Source: Macrocybe gigantea (lineage: Eukaryota; Basidiomycota; Agaricomycetes; Agaricales; Callistosporiaceae). Taken from it: DNA of 64,000 nt. The stretch covers positions 418,780 through 482,779 of the forward strand of contig SJRY01000143.1 in assembly GCA_011319805.1 (NCBI GenBank). Reading direction: 5' to 3'. Shown in pieces: positions 18,425 to 27,614 of the stretch (within the stretch, counting starts at the first letter, position 1; each line of letters opens with the position of its first letter). The notes under the pieces were generated by a model, which did no database searches, was not told where the DNA came from, and saw only the letters and a program-made list of their open reading frames with translations. The position numbers and the translations under genes are program-made.

Positions 18425-20284
18425 ATGAGCGACGATCCACTCAACATTGTTGGCGGCAGTGGGCCTCCACCGCTAAATCCGCACCCTGGGCGGACCCCCT
18501 CAGGCCCCTCTCGACCCCCCGCTCCTTCCCCCTCGGGGGACAGGAGCCTTCTCTTCCAAGGCGGCGACGGTCTAATGGATACCGATGACGCTGGCCCCTC
18601 GAATCGGACTGGGTCTACCGAACCCCCCATTCCTCCATCTCCGTTGATGCTGTCCATGGAGGCAGCTTATAACGACAATTCTATCGGTATTGCGATCTTT
18701 CCCGAAGGGCATCGGTTCCTTCATGGTGAAGTGAAGGCCGCCACCGAGTCCCTCGCCGCCCTTAAGGATTGGATCCTCAAGGTCGGCAAAGCATCCGTCT
18801 CCATCCCGGCGGGCTACCAGTATGCTATCGCTGAGGGTATTGCGGCCTTGGTCGCTACTGCTGGCGATGTTAACATGTTCTCTGTCCCTACTCTTCAGGG
18901 ACCTCAGCATGAACTCGGAGCACGCTTGCAGAGTATTGTAAATGCGCACCTTCCCTCGCGCGGGAAATCAACTCGCTTTGCTGATCCCGCCACTCATTAC
19001 TCCCCCTCTGGTACAGTGCGACCGGAGGACTCACGTTCGAACCAGGGCGCCCCGCCTCCGAGACCGGCTCGGAACCCAAACCACCCTCCTCCACCCCCTC
19101 GTGCACGATCTCGTTCCCGGACTCCTGGACATGGACCGCCTCCTCCGGTCAATAGGGCTACTCGCCCATCTTCCGGTAAGCGCTCCTATGCGCAAGCCTT
19201 GGCCCAACCAGCCAACACTCCTGCCGAGGCTATTGTAGCCTTGGCAAAGACATTCCCACACCTCCCCGCAGAGAAGATTGTCTCCTTGCAAAAGGAAGCA
19301 ACCGGGGAGCCGTCTGGACCACCTAAGAAGAAGGCAAAGTCCACTTCTCATGGACCGTCCCGTCGTAACGTCCGGGTCAGCTACTCTTTTCCGGCTGACA
19401 ACGATTCTGTTGCCGCCGGAGCTCTCCTTAATGCCCTTAATAGGGCGTTGACCACTGGTAAGTCCTGGATTCGATGCGAATCTATCCAGGATCATTCCGC
19501 CTCCTCGTTCTCTTGCTTGATGATGAGGGTGGCTTCTCCGAAAGACCTCAGCATTTTGCGTGAGGCCGCTCTCCGCTGTGCTCCAGCAGGATCTACTGTC
19601 GAGCTCGCAATCCCGACAAGCGTTTCTTATTTGAAACTGCTCGACATTCCCTATTTCAATGCCGATAGTAGCATTATCACTGCCCGGCAGGCTTACGAGA
19701 TTCTTCGAGACTCTTCCTTCTCAGATCTCATTACTCTCGTTGGGGTACTGCGTGTCATGTGCAACTCCAAGAATTCCGATACTGCAACCGTCTGGTTCAA
19801 CATCGAAGACACGTCAACTGGCCAGAACGTAAAGGCTCTGGACAATTGTACAGTTATGGTCAGGAATTGGCGCTGCCGATTCAAGGCCGCTCTCTCTTCA
19901 CCGGGAGTTCCTCTTTGCGAATGCTGCTGGCGCTGGGGGCACTCTGCGTTGAAGTGCAACCAGCAATCTCTCCGCTGCCTGATCTGTGGGGAATCTCACA
20001 GAAAGGAACACCATCGCACCCTGGCGTCTTGCTGCAAGGCTCGACCCAAGGCTAACCCTCCTCGCGAGGCTACTCCGGCGGGCCAGCCCTGCCCTCATCC
20101 TCCTAAGTGTCTCAGCTGCAGCCGAGACCATTCCACCGACGACCGGAAGTGTCCCTTCTGGAAAAATCGCTTTGATCCAGAGTGGATCAAGGAACACTAT
20201 AAGCTGGTACGTGATTGCAAACGATCAGGTAGCAATCATCCTAATGCCTCCCCGCAGCGTAATGCAGAGGCCGACGCATCATGA
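18425..20284 (+). CDS. LINE-F ORF1, gag-like RNA-binding protein
   Basis: 619 residues, intact. The N-terminal third is Pro/Ser-rich and disordered (GGSGPPPLNPHPG). A helical block is at about 75-180, with a second Pro/Arg-rich stretch near 195-250. A conserved domain at about 315-480 is followed by a cysteine/histidine cluster near 500-590: CECCWRWGHSALKC is a CCHC knuckle, with further CLICGESH and CLSCSRDH units. It is the nucleic-acid chaperone that coats LINE RNA. The first ATG after the 5' UTR is used (TTTTTCAATGAGC). The stop TGA overlaps the ORF2 start as ATGA at 20281-20284. Confidence 0.92.
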   Translation: MSDDPLNIVGGSGPPPLNPHPGRTPSGPSRPPAPSPSGDRSLLFQGGDGLMDTDDAGPSNRTGSTEPPIPPSPLMLSMEAAYNDNSIGIAIFPEGHRFLHGEVKAATESLAALKDWILKVGKASVSIPAGYQYAIAEGIAALVATAGDVNMFSVPTLQGPQHELGARLQSIVNAHLPSRGKSTRFADPATHYSPSGTVRPEDSRSNQGAPPPRPARNPNHPPPPPRARSRSRTPGHGPPPPVNRATRPSSGKRSYAQALAQPANTPAEAIVALAKTFPHLPAEKIVSLQKEATGEPSGPPKKKAKSTSHGPSRRNVRVSYSFPADNDSVAAGALLNALNRALTTGKSWIRCESIQDHSASSFSCLMMRVASPKDLSILREAALRCAPAGSTVELAIPTSVSYLKLLDIPYFNADSSIITARQAYEILRDSSFSDLITLVGVLRVMCNSKNSDTATVWFNIEDTSTGQNVKALDNCTVMVRNWRCRFKAALSSPGVPLCECCWRWGHSALKCNQQSLRCLICGESHRKEHHRTLASCCKARPKANPPREATPAGQPCPHPPKCLSCSRDHSTDDRKCPFWKNRFDPEWIKEHYKLVRDCKRSGSNHPNASPQRNAEADAS

Positions 20285-20700
20285 GCGTCTCCTCGGGTAG
20301 CACAGCCTCGGCTGTGGTCCCCGGTTCAAGGGGATGCTCATTGATTTCATCTCTTCGTATTTTCTCTCAGAATGTAAATAGAAAATATGTACACATGGAC
20401 ATGCTCCTCTCTACTCTCGGGAGGGATTATGATATTCTGTTTTTCCAAGAGCCCGCTTGGAATCTCATAAGACATGCCCCGTCTGCCCACAATGTTGAGG
20501 GCGAGGCAGTAATCAGAGGTCCCACTCATCCGGATTGGACCTGCATCATTCGCCGATCATCTCTCGAGGACCCTCCTCGAGTCATGGCCTATGTACATAA
20601 TAGGCTTCGTCGCCTACGTCCATCCCTTCGTCGCGACCTAGTTGATAGCCGCGATCTTATGATTATCAGCTTCACCACCCCTGGCGAGCCACTCTTTCTC
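20281..20700 (+). pseudogene. LINE-F ORF2, N-terminal endonuclease part
   Basis: Starts at the ATGA overlap with ORF1, which suggests reinitiation on the same RNA. It holds the first EEP endonuclease motifs: LRIFSQNVNRK (Asn), ILFFQEPAWN (Glu) and VMAYVHNRLRRLRPSLR. It is cut at the codon for EPLFL by R copy 2. Bases corresponding to 1221-1780 of LINE-A (the rest of the endonuclease and the linker) are missing, so endonuclease function is lost. Confidence 0.88.
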
Positions 20701-21606
20701 GGGGGCTGGTTGGCGTAGCGGTAAACACAAGTCAGGTAGTCCTGTGGCTGTGGCAAGCCACGAAGCCGTGGGTTCTAGTCCTGGAGGTGGCATCTTCAGG
20801 TTTGCATCTGGAAGTGTCCGGAGCTGGTTCCACGTGACGCGGGCAGGAAGTATCACGACCCTGTGACAGTTGTTCCCACGAGGGAGGTGACTTGGTCATG
20901 TGACTAAGCAGCTGGCATGTGACGTAAGCTGGGTTATGCGTCACACATGTGACTTGCCCCACTATGTGGGTCAAGTGTCACATGACCCTAACTCACGTGA
21001 CCGGGTTTCCCTTGGCGTGGATGGCCTTGGGATGTAAGTGCCGGACAATGCCTTAATCCGGCAGACCACACGTGATCCCCAATCTTAAAAGGTAGGGGCT
21101 GAAAGGATAAGGGACCATACCGGGAATTAGGCTGATAACCACCCGATGGCGTTTGAGCCAACAGGGTACCCGGTCTAAGTGGGAGCCGTTGGCAATGATC
21201 ACGAGATGGTTAGTCACGTGCAGTATGCTAAAGGCAGAAGCAGATCCAGACCCGTTCAGTAAGGGCTTCCCCTGTGGGAACCTGTCATGGGAGGACCATG
21301 GACCTTGCTGTGATATCGGATGCCAGTCTGGGAGGCACGTGGCAAGACAGAGACCTTGGACAGATGGGGATCCGCGCCTAAGGGCATCAGCGAACCATCT
21401 GCTGGGGGACGGGAAGGCAGGCATGTGGGTAGCGCCCAGACACCGCTGGGCTGTAGCAAGGCTGGACAGTCTCCAGTCCTTGGCTCGAGAGACCTAACTC
21501 CTCTGTCGGTGGACCCTGGACTAATACAACCAGGTAACTGCTTAAGTTGAAGCCGGAGTGCGAAGCTCCTGGGCTAAACGGTCCGATCATAGGACTGGGC
21601 CTGGGC
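20701..21606 (+). repeat. R repeat, copy 2, with tRNA-like head
   Basis: It begins GGGGGCTGGTTGGCGTAGCG and has tRNA-like box A TGGCGTAGCGG (20711-20721) and box B-like GGTTCTAGTCC (20771-20781), 50 nt apart. The head GGCTGGTTGGC..AGCGGT..GTGGGTTC resembles tRNA-Leu. The body of about 800 bp carries the CACGTG/GTGAC cluster (20829-21000) and no coding frame. The tail is truncated (ends GGGCTAGC) at the LINE junction. A tRNA-derived SINE-like element is the best reading, although about 0.94 kb is long for a SINE. Confidence 0.7.
20704..20791 (+). promoter_or_regulatory. tRNA-like Pol III promoter of R copy 2
   Basis: Box A TGGCGTAGCGG fits TRGYNNARNNG. Box B GTTCTAGTC differs from GWTCRANNC at one position. 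The same two boxes are in the minus-strand copy at 33754-33764 and 33694-33704. The extra stem-like sequence between them (GTGGCTGTGGCAAGCCACG) resembles a long variable arm. Confidence 0.6.
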
Positions 21607-24538
21607 TAGCAAGCTCTCAAAATGGAGCAAGGGTTGGTGGAACCAACACTGCTCTGAGACTCTTGATACTTTCAGACAAACCCGGTCTGAAAGAGATCAT
21701 CGCATCTGGCGGCGAGCTGTCAAAGATGCTAAGCGCGCCTTCTTTGATCAACGGATCAGACAGGTTGCAGAAAAGTCTCGTCGTCCATGGGATCTAGCTG
21801 CATGGACAAAGCAGAGACCCCTACCTGATTACGAAGCTATCTCGTTCCAGGGACAGCCTTGTAATTCTATCGAAGCGCTTTGGAATGTGCTTGATAAGTC
21901 TTATAATGCTGCGTCTGATCGCACAGTTAATTTGGATCGCCTCAACAATCTTGAAGCGCATCCAGTACGAGACTGGGTCCCATTCTCTGCTACCGAGCTC
22001 CGAGAGTCCTTAGAGCCCTGTAGCAATACGTCGGCACCAGGACCAGACCATCTGTCTTGGAACCACATCAAACAGCTGGTGAAATTTCCTCACATAGCTG
22101 CATTCATCTTGAACATTGCAAATGCATGTCTAGATTTGGGGCACTGGCCCTCTTATTTCAAGCAGAGTTTGTCGGTTATCATTCCGAAACCTGGCAAACC
22201 TGCATACGATACCCCGAAAGCCTTTCATCCGATTGTGCTTTTGAATACCCTCGGCAAGCTCGTTGAGAAGATGCTAGCGCGACGTATGCAGTACGAAGCG
22301 ACCAAATTTGCTATCTTCGATCCGAAGTAGTTCGGCGGCATCCGTCAGCACTCAACTGAGGATGCTGGGATCTTCCTTACCCATATTATCCGTCAGGGGT
22401 GGTCTAAGGGATTCAAAACGAGTGTCATCGCTTTCGATATCACTCAGTTTTTTCCTTCACTCAACCATCGTATGTTGGTGAAGATTCTTCAACACGGAGG
22501 CTTTGCACGACAGGTGTCAAAGTTCTTTGAATCATATCTCGTTGGGCGCAAAACTTCTTATGCCTGGCGTAGTGCCTTCTCTCCAGAGTTCGATGCCGAT
22601 GTGGGAGTTGGTCAAGGCTCTGCACTCTCCCCAGTATTGTCAGCGCTTTACTTGGCGCCGGTACTGAAACTTTATCAGAAAGCTGGTGATATGCCAGTAA
22701 TCATGTCATTTGTCGATGACGGACTGATCATCGCTCAGTCCAAATCCACATCAGACAATGTTCCGAAACTGCAGAGGGCTTATGCCTCTGTGCATAACCT
22801 CTTCACTGACTTTGGCCTTGTTGTAGAACACAACAAAACTGAACTACAGCACTTTTCGCGCAATAGTATGGACCCTCATCCATCTATTGACTTGGGTTTT
22901 GCTCCATTTACGGGCAATACCCTGCTTCGACCCAAGGATGTCTGGCGATACCTTGGTTTCTTTTTGGACGCGCGCCTTTCTTTTAAGGAGCATGTTCGAT
23001 TCTATGCTACGAAGGCCTTGACTACCGCCAGGGCCTTCCAAATGTTGGGCAATTCTGTTCGGGGCTTATCCCCTCAACAAAAACGCATTCTCTACTTGTC
23101 GTGCGCGCATCCCATCGCAATGTACGGCTGTTTATTGTGGAACTTCAATGGCATGCGTAATGTCGCACTGTTGAAACAACTACGCCAAATGCAGTGCAAA
23201 GCATGCATTTGGATTAATGGACAGTTTCGCACCACTCCTGAGGGTGCAGCTGAGACAATGGCCGGCGTCGAACCTATCAGCGGGTTCATTAAAAGGCTGA
23301 AAGTCGGCTCGTCTGCCCGCTTAGCTAACTCCAATCTGAGGCATGCCCTCAGATCCATTAGTACGCCCGCCTCAGTTGGGGGTGACCCATCTAAAGTGAG
23401 AAATCTCGCTTCTTTGTCAGACAGACAGCATGCTGCGCTTAAGTCCCCACTCAAGGATTTGGTGGATCTGAAACCACCACTCTTTCTAACCACGGATTAT
23501 TTTGCTGATGCAAATAACCCGGGCAGGCGGCTTGTCGATGAGTTTGGCAGTCGCTTTGAGATCCATAAGTTACTTGGCCGAGACGAGGACTCGGTCAAGG
23601 CTTACCGCACATCGCTGGATCAAACACTTTCCCAGTGTTCGATCCAGCATGATTGCTCTTATGTGAGTAGTGATGGCTCCGTGCCTGCGAAAGCAGAAGT
23701 GTCACTTAAGCAGTCTGTGTCAGCTTCGCGTGTTTATCGTGAGAGCAGGCTGGTCTCCGAGATTCGTCAGCCAGTTGGTAAATCAACGAGCGATGATGCT
23801 GAGCTTATTGGGTTGCGAATGGCAATCCAAAAGGCTATCGCACAAGATGGAGTTAATTCTGTCGTGTGCTTTTTGGATTCGATGAATGCAATTAATCGCA
23901 TCATCGATTGCAACCCTCACTCTGTGCAGTCGCATTCTATTGCACTTTGTGCATCACTGAAAGCTTGGCTCTCTGAGTCCGAGCAATGCCGGATTGAATT
24001 CTGGCACGTCCCTTCCAAATGGAAGTGGGCAATACAAGTCAAGGCTCATGAGCTTGCCCGGAGCCTGGATGTTCCCCTGGGACGTCATCCCCTCTATACC
24101 ACTGATGGCCTTAGAAAGGAGGCTGACGATGATATGCATAGCACTTGGTTCCAGAATTCTGGGAACAAGAAATATATTGGTGCTTCCACGTTTCGTTTTC
24201 ATGAGGCAGGAAAGCCAAATTCCTATGAACACCCCTCTTGGAAGAGAATGGGCTTTATGAAGCTTGTGACAGAGAATGGGCTTTATGCTCGCTGTGCACG
24301 ACTTGCATGCGGCCACACCCCGATCAATGCGTATCGGGCACGGTTTAATTTCGTGGAGAGCGACTTATGCTCTTGCGGACGAGGGCCCGAAGACTCCGTC
24401 CACGTCATGACTCAGTGCCGCAACTGGCACAGGCCAACTGAATGCCAGTTCGATGCATTTGTGCGTCACTGGTTTATTAAGTATCTCGCATCCAACAAGG
24501 CGGCGGGAGCTTTTATCCCGGATCCAGGCAGTGGGTGA
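21607..24538 (+). pseudogene. LINE-F ORF2: RT, RNase H, C-terminal zinc knuckle
   Basis: The frame resumes at KLSKWSKGWWNQH and is open to the TAG at 22328-22330 (AAG TAG TTC; other copies have CAG), then open again to the natural stop at 24536-24538. RT motifs are AFDITQFFPSL, GQGSALSPVLS and SFVDDGLII near 22710. RNase H has SSDGS, AELIGLR and FLDSMNA at 23669-23890. The tail holds CSCGRGPEDSVHVMTQC (C-x-C-x8-H-x4-C) at about 24370-24420 and the end GAFIPDPGSG. One stop codon is the only break in about 970 codons. Confidence 0.92.
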
Positions 24539-24948
24539 CTGCCGTTCTGTAGCGGAGATCGCCCGGGGCAACCTAGGCAATCTTAAAGCAGCAGGACCAG
24601 TGACCGAAGCACTGATCGAGCACTATGTGAAGCGCAAACTTCGCGACAGCATCCGTTATAGGTCCTTTTGGACCTTTTACGTGGAACTGACCACATCCGG
24701 CCCTTCGGGGTGGGGGACAGGGCTCTAGCAAGTGAGTACGCACGAGCTCGAGTCGTGTAGCTCGAGCACGGGCACGAGAGAGCAGGGCAGTGCAGCCCTC
24801 TATGTATTTTCCTTCAGTCTGGTTTGGATCGGACTCGTCGTATTTATAGTAGGTACCGGTGTGTATTTACAAGCGGACTGCCAGCATGCACCGCTATATA
24901 AATTGTTGATTTAAAAAAAAAAAAAAGACGTACTGCAGTGACTAACAC

Positions 24949-25026
24949 TGCTGCGGCCGGTAGGTAGAACCATGGGAGAAAGCTACTAAGATCCACTTCC
25001 ACTTTATTTCTAAATTTTTCAAGAAT
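24949..25026. other. short unassigned sequence between LINE-F and the inverted repeat
   Basis: About 80 bases (ACTGCTGCGGCCGGTAGGTAG...) that match neither R nor the right arm. They may be the outer part of the left arm, whose partner was lost at the Gypsy-2 boundary. Nothing else is seen. Confidence 0.3.
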
Positions 25027-25603
25027 ATCAACCTGAGGTCTATAATAGCTTAATCTGGTAGAAATACATACAGGCAATATCACCTTTCTTCAAGTTTTTT
25101 CTGCATAAAAAAGGTGATATTGATTAATGGCTAGTAATGTGCAATCAGTATTTAATGCTGAAAATAGATATGCCACAGGATTATATCTTAGCTTTATTGA
25201 AGTGGAAAATAAATAAATAAAGGTATCCCCTGTCCCTGCGAAAAATAAAATAAAATAAATAAATGATTTTTCGCTGTGAAAGAGCCAAGGAAAAACTGAT
25301 CGCGTCGCTCATCGCGTCGATGCCAGGCGCGATGAGCGCATCCCAAGCGAGACGATAAGTGTCATATTCAGCAACAAACTGATACCGGTTGTAGTCTTGG
25401 AGGACAGACAGTGGTCGATAAGTGGGCTGAGATGTGCGCACTTCATCACAACAACAGCATGTTGTTTTGAGCTTATTTTCGCATCATAGCAATTATCGCG
25501 CATCGCTCTCTGCCAACAACAAGCGCGAACACGCCCTAGGAATCACAGACATGCATTCCTAAGCTCATCGCGATCGGCAAACGACAAACGCGTTCCATAA
25601 GAC

Positions 25604-25740
25604 ATGGGCATCATCTGCTTCGACGCGATTCCCGAGGTCCAGCACGATACGCTGCACGAAAGGGTAAAGGCAGCAGCACAGAAGCACGAAGAAGACATTG
25701 TCGACAACTTTAAGAGCTCAGACGTCGACTGGGTTGTCAT
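25604..25740 (+). CDS. candidate first exon of an unknown gene, left arm
   Basis: From ATG (AAGACATGGG) a clean frame runs for 45 codons plus two bases (MGIICFDAIPEVQ...EEDIVDNFKSSDVDWVV) and meets a perfect donor, AT|GTAAGTAT. Unspliced, it would stop at once (ATG TAA). The right arm has the same exon with few substitutions and the same donor (41581-41717), so the frame survived duplication. I do not recognise the protein, and the following exons could not be resolved. Confidence 0.4.
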
Positions 25741-27358
25741 GTAAGTATATGAACTTATCCTACAACACAAATTCAATCGACTTACCTACATTAAACCAAT
25801 CCACGTTTCCAATGAAAAAAAATTGCATTGGACGGTGCGAGGGTTCATTAATGGTCGCGCGCATGGGACATTGCACGTTTAGCCCGTGGGGAGCAGTGCC
25901 GCATGGTTTCGTAATGGAGGGAAGACATGGGGAGGAAGGGACAAATCGTCTGAGGTGATGGATATTGAGACAATGTGTAATTAACTTTAATATTGCGACG
26001 GAGAAAACAATATGCACTACAATACCATTTCCTGAATTGCGCATCACAGCAATGTAGGGTTGTCGCCTTTCACAGCTCGCCTTTTGCTTTGAAATGTCGC
26101 ACGACACCTAAAGCCAATGTCGTCTCCCATTTTCATCAACCTCTCAGCAACTATAAGTCCAGGTCATTGCAGGATGCATTTTATTATAAACTAGATGTGT
26201 GTTCTTATCAGCGGTGCACTGCAACATCACGTATGGCAGGAGAAATGCACAGCCTGAGCCACGCTTGATGCAAATAAATATACAATACCTCCTTGACAGG
26301 TCTATACATATGGCAGTGGTTTATTGCAGCATTGAGGGGATATTGAGTCCCAGAGACAAAGCTGATAGCGACATTGCGGCTTCCTCCGCTGTCGCATGCA
26401 CATGTAGCGTGCTGGCTGGTCCTACCTGTGCACACGGCACAACTTCGCCAGCGCGTGCGCCTAATTGGCAAACTTGAAAGATAAAGCACGGGCAAAATAA
26501 CCACGGTCCATCATGATCATTGTATCCAATGCGGTTAGCTCAAAGTATAATTGGGGATCCGTTCTAATGACATACATCATCATTACTTGGGTAGATGCGG
26601 CAAGGACCAGCGATCGTACGGGAAAATGTCATGGGAACGAGCAGTTTGGATGAACCCGCATAAGCGAGGCATGGAAGAACCCCGAGCTCCTGGCGATCCA
26701 TTGAATTCGAACTGGCTATGTCCAAGTGGCGCCTTAGGGTTACATCGCTGCAGTGTTGAATGCATGTCAAGTCCTGATGTCGAAACTTCGGCGAGTGCCT
26801 TAGGCTTAGCGCCTATCATCGCGTTGTCGGTACGAACAGAGTCGTAGTTCCACAAGCATGCACTTCAGTGAATTGGTGTGAAGTGCGATGTCGTAAAGAT
26901 GCTCTGCTCTTTACTTGTTAGTGAAAATTAAAAGGACAGCACCATTATGCCTTGCATGGAATTCTGAGGTGGATCACGCACCAATTTTCATCAAATTTCG
27001 GAAAGTTTATGCCAACAATGTCCAAGAGATGAAATCAAGTAAAACGCGCACCAGCTGGAGGTATTGCTGGCCCTGCCGTGCTATTTTGGGAGTTCCGCTG
27101 ATAGCTCCTGAATATTTGGATGCGCAGGATACGATGCATGTTGCACATCCCTACGGTGTGACCAGAAACCTAATAGCTTGATGCTGATGTGCTAAAGACA
27201 TATAGAGATGCTCGCCTTGATTTGTTGCTGACAACTGCAGGTTGTGAGCATGTAGCATGTGAGCTGAACAGCATGTTTCGGTAGGCTAATCTTCGATGTC
27301 CTCGCTGGCAGTCAATATCTCAGGATCCTACATAACACGAGGGCGCCGTATGATCTCA

Positions 27359-27600
27359 GTTCTCAGTGACTGTCATCATTAGCACCACCTGCCTACTCAC
27401 ACTATTTGCCGTAGCATCGCTCATCATCCCGCGCGACTAACATTTCCTCTCAGGCAAGTGGGGCACGCTCCTCGTCGCCTCGTATGTTGTTGCGATCACG
27501 ATCACCATCATCATTGAAATGCACACGAAGTCACAATATGACCCGACTGGCGCACACAGGTCTTCAATGGTCGCCCCATACCGCCTACATGTTTCTTCGT
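27359..27600 (+). other. possible membrane-protein coding remnant, left arm
   Basis: Two hydrophobic stretches (VTVIISTTCLLTLFAVASLI; WGTLLVASYVVAITITIIIE) lie in one frame, separated by a TAA inside CTAACATTTCCTCTCAG, which looks like a branch point and 3' splice site. A further hydrophobic frame (GLVVGSIAIRHVRKFKVM) continues beyond LINE-G at about 30905. The right arm (39660-39960, minus) repeats the pattern. No known family is recognised. Confidence 0.3.
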
Positions 27601-27614
27601 GACGTCGCACGGGC

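Larger units (their letters stand above)
18229..24926 (+). mobile_element. LINE-F, full-length Tad1-like LINE
   Basis: It is flanked by a perfect 14-bp duplication GACGTACTGCAGTG (18215-18228 and 24927-24940). It has a 196-nt 5' UTR, intact ORF1, ORF2, a 3' UTR of about 375 nt ending CACCGCTATATAAATTGTTG, and A(14). It is the only copy here with a true 5' end, so it defines the family: about 6.3-6.4 kb once the R segment (20701-21606) is swapped for the roughly 560 bp of ORF2 it replaces. ORF2 with EEP endonuclease, RT and RNase H and a CCHC ORF1 fits the fungal Tad1 clade. Confidence 0.93.

Noticed and set aside
18888..20197. Antisense frames opposite LINE ORF1 (19031-19495, 19898-20197)
   Set aside because: ORF1 is intact with clear CCHC motifs on the plus strand. 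The antisense frames have no start context or motif.
20704..20791. A functional tRNA gene at the head of R
   Set aside because: Box A and box B are present, but the acceptor arm does not pair convincingly, box B deviates, and the sequence continues directly into a repeated body. It is a tRNA-derived promoter, not a tRNA gene.
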